From NCBI RefSeq assembly GCF_011008845.1, contig NZ_JAAIWM010000003.1:124001-188000 (forward strand): a stretch of 64,000 nucleotides of DNA, written 5' to 3'. Within the stretch, counting starts at the first letter, position 1. Every line of letters begins with the position of its first letter. Under the pieces are notes generated by a model. It saw only the letters and a list, made by a program, of their open reading frames with translations, was not told the origin of the DNA and did not search any database. This DNA is from Bacillus mesophilus (GTDB lineage Bacteria; Bacillota; Bacilli; Bacillales; SA4). Of this stretch, positions 9,223-16,620 are shown piece after piece. The position numbers were made by a program, and so were the translations under genes.

Positions 9223-9549
9223 TCAATCTTTATGATGGTGGTGGTGATGTTTGTCCCAATTTGGAACATAGTTATTTTCCTCAAGCTCCTTCAAACGACT
9301 TTCCATTTTCTCTAAAATTTTCGACCCTTTTTCCTCGGTAAGTACACCAAATTCTATGTATTTTTTAATAATTTCCTTCTTACTTTCCAACATTTCCTCA
9401 TACAGTTCCTTAAGCTCTTCCTTTTGCTCATCTGTTAATTCAACCTTTGGCTGGTCCTTAGTCACTGTTTGGGTTTCTGCTAATACAGGATTAATCGAAA
9501 AACTAAACACCATACAAAGGATTGATAAAGCAGTTAAAGCACCTTTCAT
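9223..9549 (-). CDS. Secreted YckD-like protein (DUF2680) with a C-terminal His6
   Basis: The 108-residue protein has a signal peptide (cleavage near PVLA-ETQ, about residue 24) and a charged helical domain of the YckD/DUF2680 type (LTDEQKEELKELYEEMLESKKEIIKKYIEFGVLTEE). It ends NWDKHHHHHHKD, a natural run of six histidines that could bind transition metals outside the cell. AAGGAGG precedes the ATG. Function of the family is unknown. Monocistronic. Confidence 0.85.
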   Translation of the reverse strand: MKGALTALSILCMVFSFSINPVLAETQTVTKDQPKVELTDEQKEELKELYEEMLESKKEIIKKYIEFGVLTEEKGSKILEKMESRLKELEENNYVPNWDKHHHHHHKD

Positions 9550-9617
9550 AGCCTACCTCCTTAAATTAAATACAAATATAGTATTTAATAGTAAACAGAT
9601 TACTATTCAAAAAAGGT

Positions 9618-10247
9618 CTAGTGATAAAAATGAGCAAACCATTTTTGCACAACTGGCTTTTTGTATAGATTTGAAATCATATTTAAAAAGTAGTCCGGAA
9701 TCCCTTTTGGAGAATAGATGCGTTTATAAAATCTAAAATAGGCTAACTTTATATCGTCCCATTGACTACAGTTCTTTATTTGCCTAAATCTAGCAACATC
9801 GATTAGTTTAATCTCACCAGTTTTAGTAATCATAATATTCTTTAGATGGATATCTGAAGGATTTAAACCAGATTCACGAGCAGCCGCCAAAGCGTGATCA
9901 GCCTCCTGGATATGCTCCGGACTAATTCTAATACCGCTTCGTAAGCAATCAAATAATGTGATTCCTTCAATATAATCAATAACTATATAATTATGACCAG
10001 ATCCATATATGGTAGGAAAATAAGAAATGGTTTGTAGTTGCTGATAGATTTCGGCCTCTTCAATTGCCGTTTGTTCCTGATTAGGAAAAAACACCTTTAA
10101 CGCATAATCGGATGATTGAATCCGAAACACGACGGCACTTCTCCCTTCACCAATAAAGTCCAAGCTTGGATCATACTTGATTAGCTTTGTCATACCCTTT
10201 ACTTGAGTAAACATGACACTAGCAGCAAGCTCATCAAAAGATTTCAT
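9618..10247 (-). CDS. YrzF-like serine/threonine protein kinase homologue
   Basis: Start set at MKSFDELAAS (10247), preceded by GGAGG; an earlier ATG at 10301 lacks a site. The 209-residue protein is a minimal kinase fold: glycine loop GEGRSAVVF (about residue 34), the ATP-positioning lysine in ALKVFFP, a hinge IVIDYIEG, a catalytic loop reading DIHLKNIM (Asp and Asn kept, HRD changed), and IDVARF where DFG is expected. The metal-binding Asp is kept, so weak or atypical activity is possible. Substrate unknown. Confidence 0.8.
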   Translation of the reverse strand: MKSFDELAASVMFTQVKGMTKLIKYDPSLDFIGEGRSAVVFRIQSSDYALKVFFPNQEQTAIEEAEIYQQLQTISYFPTIYGSGHNYIVIDYIEGITLFDCLRSGIRISPEHIQEADHALAAARESGLNPSDIHLKNIMITKTGEIKLIDVARFRQIKNCSQWDDIKLAYFRFYKRIYSPKGIPDYFLNMISNLYKKPVVQKWFAHFYH

Positions 10248-10410
10248 CGTTTTCCTCCAGCATTGTGTCAACTCATTCTCTTTCATTATATGATAAAGCA
10301 AAAGAAAAAGGCACTAGATCTAACGATTGCTAGAAAAGTTACCTCGTCACAAACCATTGTATTCTTTTTTACCTCTAACTAAGCATGCTGCTAATAGTAA
10401 CTTTTCAATA

Positions 10411-10435
10411 AAAAAGAAGAATACATCAATTCTTC
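10411..10435 (-). terminator. Terminator of the M20 amidohydrolase gene
   Basis: GAAGAAT and ATTCTTC arms with a six-nt loop and a T-run on the minus strand, just beyond the stop codon. Confidence 0.65.
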
Positions 10436-10446
10436 CCTTTTAAGTA

Positions 10447-11613
10447 TTATTTTCTACTATTAAATTCTGCTTTTATCTTTTCCAATACTTCTGGCTTAGT
10501 CATAATATCCAGCCCTGTTAGTGCCATTGTCTTTGCTCCTAAAATCATACCTTCTTTACCCATGTCACTCATTGCTGCTTGTTGAAACTCCGGTGTATGA
10601 CATGCTGCTCGCTCAGTAGTGATCTGAATGTATGGGTGAATAGACGGTACAGCATAGCTTACATTCCCCATATCAAGTGAGCCGGAATCACTGTTAGTAA
10701 CAACAATATCCGATTCATTCACACCTAGAAAAACGAGGTTTTCTGTAAATACGTCAGACAACTGCTCATTTGTGATCATATCATCATAAGAAAATTCATA
10801 GTTTGAAATTTCTACTCTGGCCCCTGTTGCAAGAGCAGCCGCTTGAGCACAGGCCTTTACCTTTTCAGCCACTTCATTTACATAGCTGCGACTTGATGCT
10901 CGAACATAAAACTGTGCTACCGCATAATCAGGAACAACATTGGCAGCCTTCCCACCCTCAGGTATAATTCCATGAATTCTTACATCTGATTTTACGTGCT
11001 GTCGCAATGCGTTAATGCTATTAAAGGTTTGAATCACTGCATCTAATGCATTAATTCCTTCATAAGGTGCAGCAGCCGCATGAGCAGAGCGTCCAAAGAA
11101 CTCAAACTGAATTGCATCCATGGCTAATGACGATCCACTTTTTTGATAATGATCTAATGGATGAACCATCATTGCTACATCAAGATGATTGAACACACCC
11201 TCTTCTGCCATTGTTACCTTTCCACCACGTGTTTCTTCTGCAGGAGTTCCATATACATATACCTTTCCGCCACTTTCAGCTAAAACAGAGCTCAATCCAA
11301 TGCCAGCTGCTACCGCCATTGTGCCAATTAAGTTATGTCCACAAGCATGTCCAAGCCCTGGTAGTGCATCATATTCAGCCATAAACCCAACAGATGGTCC
11401 TGGTTTCCCACTATCAAACACTGCTGTGAAAGCTGTTGGTAAATCACAGGTGCCAACAGAAACAGAAAAACCGTGCTTTTCTAACTTCTCAGATAGTATT
11501 TTGCATGCCTTCACTTCTTCATGACCTAATTCAGGGTTATTTCCTATGTACTCACTAATTTCATAAAAATCTTTTTGTAACTCATCAATGGTTGTTAGTA
11601 CTCTTTCTCTCAT
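10447..11613 (-). CDS. M20-family amidohydrolase
   Basis: A 388-residue metallopeptidase of the M20D group (amidohydrolase, AbgB/HipO type). Metal-binding motifs are visible: DALPGLGHACGHNLIG (about residues 83-98), GTPAEETRGGK (about 127-137, catalytic Glu pair) and HPLDHYQ. The insert dimerisation domain begins at FEFFGRSAHAAAAPYEGINA. Substrates in the family include N-acyl amino acids and p-aminobenzoyl-glutamate; which one applies here cannot be read. The ATG follows GGGGGAAATTGAC. Confidence 0.88.
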   Translation of the reverse strand: MRERVLTTIDELQKDFYEISEYIGNNPELGHEEVKACKILSEKLEKHGFSVSVGTCDLPTAFTAVFDSGKPGPSVGFMAEYDALPGLGHACGHNLIGTMAVAAGIGLSSVLAESGGKVYVYGTPAEETRGGKVTMAEEGVFNHLDVAMMVHPLDHYQKSGSSLAMDAIQFEFFGRSAHAAAAPYEGINALDAVIQTFNSINALRQHVKSDVRIHGIIPEGGKAANVVPDYAVAQFYVRASSRSYVNEVAEKVKACAQAAALATGARVEISNYEFSYDDMITNEQLSDVFTENLVFLGVNESDIVVTNSDSGSLDMGNVSYAVPSIHPYIQITTERAACHTPEFQQAAMSDMGKEGMILGAKTMALTGLDIMTKPEVLEKIKAEFNSRK

Positions 11614-11730
11614 GTCAATTTCCCCCTATATACAATGTTCTCTTCCCTTACTCTAAAAGATATACCATTTGTTCGTCCTTGTCTTCCTAAACATTAACTC
11701 TGTCTTGTTACTAAACTTAAAGGTAAGTTA

Positions 11731-11922
11731 CTATCTCATATTTCGAAAGTGATCAATAAATTCAGCAGGTGTACTCTCCGTATAGTAAGGAAACACTCCT
11801 TGACTCGTATGCAAATATAAACACCCATATTCTTCTGACATCTCTCGATATGAAACATCAAAAACGTTCTTAAGTGGAAAAGTGTTAGCAGATGTTACAA
11901 TTTTATCTTCATGTAACTCCAT
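11731..11922 (-). CDS. Small conserved-looking protein, N-terminus unresolved
   Basis: The safe part is 63 residues from ATG 11922 (ends TPAEFIDHFRNMR). That ATG has no ribosome site, yet the same frame stays open and coding-like upstream to 12003 (IYSQPYIKIDRKIIRLEQ), with ATT as the only start-like codon near a good AAGGAG. A perfectly spaced ATG at 12011 is in another frame by one base, inside a run of A. So the gene probably begins at 12011 and carries a one-base shift or sequence error, or starts at ATT. The pattern FPLxNVFDxSY...YLHTSQGVFPY recalls small uncharacterised Bacillus proteins. No function known. Confidence 0.55.
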   Translation of the reverse strand: MELHEDKIVTSANTFPLKNVFDVSYREMSEEYGCLYLHTSQGVFPYYTESTPAEFIDHFRNMR

Positions 11923-12075
11923 ATATTCAATTCTCTTAATTTGCTTTTGTTCAAGTCTAATGATTTTACGGTCAATTTTAATATAAGGTTGTGAATATAT
12001 AATTTTAACATCAACTCCTTAACTTCTCTTTTTATCAATATAACCTATCTCCATAAAATTATCGAAACTTAATCA

Positions 12076-12104
12076 TTGACGTATGGTTTTTTCTGTTTTA
12101 TAAT
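12076..12104 (+). promoter_or_regulatory. Sigma-A promoter of the yceI-like gene
   Basis: TTGACG (12076-12081) and TATAAT (12099-12104) are separated by 17 bp, followed at the expected start of transcription by the palindrome at 12118-12141. Confidence 0.8.
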
Positions 12105-12117
12105 TTATCTCAGATTC

Positions 12118-12141
12118 ATATATCTTTAATTAGAGATATAT
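12118..12141. promoter_or_regulatory. Operator-like palindrome, MhqR-box type
   Basis: ATATATCT and AGATATAT are perfect 8-bp arms around TTAATTAG. The core TATCTTTAATTAGAGATA resembles the MhqR box (TATCTCGAATTCGAGATA) of Bacillus. It covers the region just after the transcription start, a repressing position. Regulator identity is inferred only. Confidence 0.5.
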
Positions 12142-12179
12142 TAACTAAAAATAATAATTAAAAAGGCGAGGGATTATTT

Positions 12180-12713
12180 ATGACTAAAACAAAATGGGCA
12201 GTAGATACGGCACACAGCGGAATTGATTTTTCGGTAAGACATATGGTTATTTCTTCAGTAAAGGGTTCTTTCAACAGCTATAGCGCTTCTATTGAAGCGG
12301 ATCCAAAGGATTTAACGACTGCTTCAATCGATTTTTCAGTAGACCTTGCGAGTGTTGACACTCGTAACGAAGACCGTGACAACCACTTACGCTCTGCAGA
12401 CTTCTTTGATGTTGAACAATTCCCAACGATGACTTTTAAATCGACTTCAGTTGAGAAGACAGATGAAGATGAGTACAATGTTACAGGTGATTTAACTTTA
12501 CACGGTGTAACTCGTCAAGAAACGTTTAAAGTGGTGTATGAAGGTTCAGGTTTAGATCCATGGGGTAACGAAAAAGTTGGTTTCAGTGCAACTGGAAAAT
12601 TAAATCGTGGCGATTATGGTTTAGTATATAACGCAGCACTTGAAACTGGTGGAGTATTAATTGGAGATCAAATTAAAGTATCACTTGAAATTCAAGCTTC
12701 AAAAGAAGCATAA
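12180..12713 (+). CDS. YceI-family lipocalin-like protein
   Basis: The 177-residue protein is a YceI-domain beta-barrel over its full length: KWAVDTAHSGIDFSVRHMVISSVKG at the start, VDTRNEDRDNHLRSADFFD in the middle, and LTLHGVTRQETFKV. YceI proteins bind isoprenoid-type lipids. No signal peptide is present, so it is cytosolic here. It has its own promoter with an MhqR-like operator, which would fit a role in quinone or oxidative stress, but this is inference. A GC-rich repeat begins 4 nt after its stop codon. Confidence 0.9.
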   Translation: MTKTKWAVDTAHSGIDFSVRHMVISSVKGSFNSYSASIEADPKDLTTASIDFSVDLASVDTRNEDRDNHLRSADFFDVEQFPTMTFKSTSVEKTDEDEYNVTGDLTLHGVTRQETFKVVYEGSGLDPWGNEKVGFSATGKLNRGDYGLVYNAALETGGVLIGDQIKVSLEIQASKEA

Positions 12714-12717
12714 AGAA

Positions 12718-12846
12718 CAAAAGGCGCAAGTGCCTCGTTTAGCCCCGACAAGCAAATGTTCCTTGAAGAGAAAAAGGGTGATCTTTCCCTTTTACTCTTC
12801 AAGGGTTATTTGACCTCGAGGGGCTGGGCGCTGGAGCTGGATTACT
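12718..12846 (+). repeat. GC-rich repeat, family 2 copy 1 (long form)
   Basis: Starts GAACAAAAGGCGCAAGTGCC directly after the yceI stop and ends GGGGCTGGGCGCTGGAGCTG. The ends match the copy at 23461-23535 on the opposite strand. The centre carries a strong hairpin (CCTTGAAGAG...CTCTTCAAGG, 12761-12804) that the other copy lacks. Confidence 0.75.
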
Positions 12847-12900
12847 ACAAAAAATCGTTTTAAGACAACACTAAAATCATATACTTTCTTAACTTTAAAT

Positions 12901-12936
12901 AAAAACTCTTCAAGGGAATCCCTTGAAGAGTTTTTT
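12901..12936. terminator. Bidirectional terminator
   Basis: AAAACTCTTCAAGGG pairs with CCCTTGAAGAGTTTT around a short loop, with A- and T-runs. It separates the convergent yceI and yciI genes. Its arms repeat the hairpin arms inside the upstream repeat. Confidence 0.88.
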
Positions 12937-12940
12937 ATTA

Positions 12941-13198
12941 TTAAAATTTATTCCATTCGTGTAATTCTAACCTTCTTACACCTTCAACAATGTATGGATC
13001 CTTCTCAGCTAGTTCTTTAGCTTCTTCTAATGAATCCGCAATATAAATAACCATTCCACCCGAACCATCAACGAATGGTCCTCTAGCAAATATTTTTCCA
13101 GCTTCATCTAAACTTGCTAAAAAGTCTAAATGTTGGTCACGGAATTGTGCATTTAACTCAGGTTTTTCCATATGTAAAATTGCTGCGAAATAAGACAA
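12941..13198 (-). CDS. YciI-family protein
   Basis: An 85-residue YCII-domain protein: conserved His in FRDQHLDFLASL, GPFVDGSGGMVI and the closing ELHEWNKF. I prefer the TTG at 13198, which is 9 nt after AAAGGAG; a TTG at 13207 overlaps the ribosome site. YciI folds resemble muconolactone isomerase and small dehydrochlorinases; the biological role is unknown. Confidence 0.82.
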   Translation of the reverse strand: MSYFAAILHMEKPELNAQFRDQHLDFLASLDEAGKIFARGPFVDGSGGMVIYIADSLEEAKELAEKDPYIVEGVRRLELHEWNKF

Positions 13199-13343
13199 AT
13201 ATGTCAACTCCTTTTAGCTATATTTTAATGGAGAGCTCACCTAGGGACAATCTTTTATTTAAATAAATGTTGTTTTTTGGGGGCCGTATTCGTTTCATTG
13301 CGCTCCACTATCCTGCATTTCAAAAACTACAATTTTTACTGAA

Positions 13344-13376
13344 ATAAAAAAACAGACTCTGTTACAGAGTCTGTTT
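13344..13376 (-). terminator. Terminator of the cold-shock gene
   Basis: ACAGACTCTG and CAGAGTCTGT arms with a three-nt loop followed by seven T on the minus strand. Confidence 0.9.
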
Positions 13377-13391
13377 TCGTGTATGGGTGTA

Positions 13392-13592
13392 TTATGCTTT
13401 ACGAACGTTAGTCGCTTGCGGGCCACGTTGACCGTTTTCGATTTCAAACTCAACTTCTTGCCCTTCATCTAACGACTTATACCCTTCACCTTGAATTGCT
13501 GAGAAGTGAACAAATACATCTTCCCCACCGTCTCTCTCGATAAATCCAAAACCTTTTTCACTGTTAAACCATTTTACTTTACCGCGTTCCAT
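13392..13592 (-). CDS. Cold-shock protein (CspB/CspD type)
   Basis: A 66-residue OB-fold RNA chaperone with both RNA-binding motifs: KGFGFIE (RNP1) and VFVHFSAI (RNP2), and the standard N-terminus [11 protein letters not shown] and C-terminus GPQATNV. A good AGGAGG site precedes the ATG. It is close to B. subtilis CspB and CspD alike, so no single name is given. Confidence 0.95.
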   Translation of the reverse strand: MERGKVKWFNSEKGFGFIERDGGEDVFVHFSAIQGEGYKSLDEGQEVEFEIENGQRGPQATNVRKA

Positions 13593-13777
13593 TTTGTTGC
13601 CTCCTAAGTTTATGTAAAAATTACATAATATAATGTTGCAGTCTTATTATGTCCCAGAAATTCTTTTTTAAACGAAAAAATTTATAATCACAAAATTTTA
13701 TCTGGATTATAAGGGTTTTATTAGGTTAATAATTCCTACTCCTTTACCTAATTATAATTTAGGGAAGGGCATCACCA

Positions 13778-13873
13778 TTGCATTTTTCCAACTTAGGTGA
13801 TGACGACTTAGATGATATTCTTCGTGACATGACAACTTCCATGAAAGATGAAATTAAACAAATTGAAGAATGA
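13778..13873 (+). CDS. Candidate 31-residue small protein
   Basis: A TTG start 8 nt after GGAAGGG opens a 31-codon frame giving an acidic peptide (MHFSNLGDDDLDDILRDM...EIKQIEE). A TATAAT hexamer lies at 13753-13758 and a strong terminator begins 1 nt after the stop, so it has the layout of a complete tiny gene. The -35 region is poor and I know of no homologue. Confidence 0.4.
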   Translation: MHFSNLGDDDLDDILRDMTTSMKDEIKQIEE

Positions 13874-13905
13874 GAAATAGCCAGCTACCAGCTGGCTATT
13901 TCTTA
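13874..13905. terminator. Terminator between the small ORF and cadA
   Basis: AAATAGCCAGCT and AGCTGGCTATTT are exact arms around a two-nt centre. T-rich flanks are present on both strands, so it may serve both converging genes. Confidence 0.8.
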
Positions 13906-13910
13906 GTTCT

Positions 13911-16040
13911 TTATTCATCTTTGACTCTTAATAATCGTAAACCATTCAATGTTACGAGTAAGGTTGCACCCATATCAGCAAAGATCGCTATCCATAGTGT
14001 TAACCAACCTGGAATGACTAATAAAAGTGCTATTAGTTTTATTCCAAGTGAGAAAGTAATGTTTTGTTTAATGATGGTTAAAGCTTTCCGGCTTAATTTA
14101 ATTGTAAATGGAAGCTTACGAAGATCATCTCCCATTAGAGCAATATCTGCCGTCTCTAATGCGGTATCAGTCCCTGCCCCCCCCATTGCAATTCCAATAC
14201 TTGAGGCAGCTAATGCAGGTGCGTCGTTGACACCATCACCTACCATGGCTACTTTTTTATATTCTTTTCTTAGCTCTTTAATATAATCTAGCTTATCCTG
14301 AGGCATTAGCTCCGCTTTAATGTCAGTAACGCCTACCTGTTCACCAATTGCCTTGGCAGTTCCTTGGTTGTCACCCGTTAACATAACCGTTTTTTCAATT
14401 CCTATTGCGTGAAGCTTTTCAATAACAGCCTTACTAGTTTCTCTTACCTCATCTGCAATTGCGATTATTGATATAACCTGCTCTTTTGTTGCCGCAACAA
14501 TTACTGTTTTACCCGATAGTTGTAGGTCTTTAATACTTCGCTTCTTATGATCATCAAGCTCAGTAATAGAACCAATATAATCTGGATTACCAACATAATA
14601 CTCTACTCCGTTTACCTTTCCCAGTAGACCCTTTCCAGTAACAGATGAAAAATCCTCCACCTGAAGATTCTGATAATCCACCTTCTCTTCCTCAGCTTTT
14701 TTCATAATAGCTGCTGCTAATGGATGCTGAGATAGATTCTCTAATGATGCTATAATTTTTAGTGATTCTTTCGTATTTTGATCTGTTAGGTTAATAAAAT
14801 CAGTTACCTTTGGCTTTCCCTTTGTTAAGGTTCCTGTTTTATCAAAAGCAATAGCCTTAATTGCACCAGTCTCTTCTAGGTGAATACCACCCTTGATTAA
14901 TACTCCGTTTTTAGCAGCACTGCCTATAGCCGTTACAATCGAGACAGGTGTGGAAATAACTAAAGCGCATGGACAGCCAACTACTAATGCTGCTAGACCT
15001 TGATACACCCATGTATTCCAATCTCCACCAAAGAAAAGTGGTGGAACAATGGCGATTCCAGCTGCGATTAAGATAATAAACGGTGTATAATACTTAGCGA
15101 AAACATCTACAAAGGCTTGTGATGGGGCACGCTCTGCCTGCGCCTCTTCAACAAGGTGGATGATTTTTGCTATGGTTGTATCTTCCACTTTTTTCGTTAC
15201 AAGAATCTCAAGTATTCCCTCTTCGTTTAACGTACCTGCAAACACTTCATCTTCCACTTCTTTTGTTACAGGGACTGATTCGCCTGTAATGGTCGCCTGA
15301 TTAACGGCTGAGGTTCCTTTTAATACAATTCCATCCATAGCAATTTTTTGACCAGGTTTAACGATGAGTACGTCATTGATTAAAATTTCATCTACTGAAA
15401 TCTTCATTTCCTGATTTCCTCTTCGAATCAAGGCTTCTTTTGGAGCAATATCCATCAATGAACGTATCGATTGACGAGCTTTATCCATCGAATAGGATTC
15501 TAACGCTTCACTGATTGCAAATAAAATGACCACCATTGCGCCTTCACCCCATTCACCAATAAAGGCAGCGCCAATAATCGCAATCGTCATTAATGTTCTC
15601 ATATCAAACTGAATGCGAACTAAATTTTTTAACCCATTCGCAAAGAGACGATGACCTCCGATGATAATCGAGGCTACATAGGCGAGAATTGAAGTCAGAC
15701 TCTCTTCTCCATATAAATAACCAGATAGCCAGCCCATAAATAAGAATACTGCTGACAAAATCACATTGGCGTGCTTCTTATAAAATGGTTCATGAACCTC
15801 ATTAAATCTTTCATTTTCAGGAATCACCTTTAAATTTTCAAAGGCGCCTGCTTTCTCTAAGTTCTCAATGGTCGTCTCACCAAAGACGGTAAGCTTAGAG
15901 GCACCAAAATTAACATTTGCATTTACAACACCATCCAGGTGCTGAACGTTCTTTTCGAACTTTGTAGCGCAGCCTGCTCAGGTAAAGCCCTGGACGCGGT
16001 AAACTGTTTTACTAGCACCTTGATTTACACTATCAGTCAC
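13911..16040 (-). CDS. cadA: Cadmium/zinc P-type ATPase with an in-frame TGA at a CxxC cysteine
   Basis: The reading frame from GTG 16040 (AGGAGG 9 nt upstream, overlapping the cadC end by 8 bp) gives a 709-residue CadA if the TGA at 15978-15980 (codon 21) is read. Context is [22 protein letters not shown], where the family has CAxC, so TGA replaces the first metal-binding Cys of the HMA domain. Downstream all P1B motifs are intact: TGES, the membrane CPC (VVGCPCALV), [15 protein letters not shown] and [10 protein letters not shown]. If TGA stops translation, a 638-residue pump lacking the HMA domain could start at GTG 15827, which has no clear ribosome site. Selenocysteine insertion, nonsense mutation or sequence error are the options. 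Role: efflux of Cd, Zn or Pb. Confidence 0.85.
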
Positions 16041-16401
16041 GTAAAGCCACCTCCTTTTGATGAGTGAAGGCAATTTTAACTAACTGTCTTACATGATCAT
16101 CATCTAAAGAATAAAAGACAAGTTTTCCTTCTTTTCTATACTTTGCTAATCCCATATTTCTTAAAAGACGCAAATGATGGGAAGCGGTAGCAGTAGTACT
16201 TCCAATAATATTGGCTACATCACAAACGCAAAGTTCCTCTTCTAAGCAAAGAGCATATGCTACTTTAATCCTAGTATCATCTGCTAACGCTTTATATATT
16301 TTGGCTACACCATTAGTATTTTGGTGAGTTAACTCCTGCTTTACTCGGTTAACTTTATCGCTGTCATAACAGGTAATCTCACAAATATCTTCCTTTGCCA
16401 T
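16033..16401 (-). CDS. cadC: ArsR-family metal-responsive repressor CadC
   Basis: With the start at MAKEDICEITCYD (16401, AGGAG 8 nt upstream) the 122-residue protein keeps the four sensor cysteines of plasmid pI258 CadC at the same positions: Cys7, Cys11, Cys58 and Cys60 (ELCVCD). The winged helix is at about residues 60-85 (STTATASHHLRLLRNMGL). Metal binding should release it from the operator upstream and induce cadC-cadA. The stop codon overlaps the cadA start region, so the two are coupled. Confidence 0.93.
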   Translation of the reverse strand: MAKEDICEITCYDSDKVNRVKQELTHQNTNGVAKIYKALADDTRIKVAYALCLEEELCVCDVANIIGSTTATASHHLRLLRNMGLAKYRKEGKLVFYSLDDDHVRQLVKIAFTHQKEVALRD

Positions 16402-16421
16402 TACATCATCTCCTCTAACAA

Positions 16422-16472
16422 TCAAACAATCGTTTGAATATTAGTATATGCAGTAGTAAGGAGAATTGTCAA
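16422..16472 (-). promoter_or_regulatory. cadC promoter and CadC operator
   Basis: Minus-strand TTGACA (16467-16472) and TATACT (16443-16448) are 18 bp apart. Just downstream lies TCAAAC-N4-GTTTGA (16422-16437), the ArsR/SmtB type inverted repeat, over the transcription start. This is autorepression geometry. Confidence 0.85.
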
Positions 16473-16562
16473 AATATTTCACTTGCATTTCCCCCTAAAA
16501 TTGATTGTGTAATAAGCTTCATACCACACCAATAACTGATAACAATCCTGGAGGCATGGATA

Positions 16563-16593
16563 CAAAAAGAACTGTAGACATCCTATCTACAGT
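16563..16593. terminator. Terminator after the TVP38 gene
   Basis: ACTGTAGA and TCTACAGT arms with T-runs on both strands, between the TVP38-type gene and the cadC promoter. Confidence 0.8.
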
Positions 16594-16620
16594 TTTTTGT
16601 ATTCGAATTTATTGATTTTA

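Noticed and set aside
13285..13316. Remnant of the family-1 element end (TTCATTGCGCTCCACTATCC)
   Set aside because: It resembles the end of copy 3 over about 14 bp only, with no GC-rich core next to it; too short to call.
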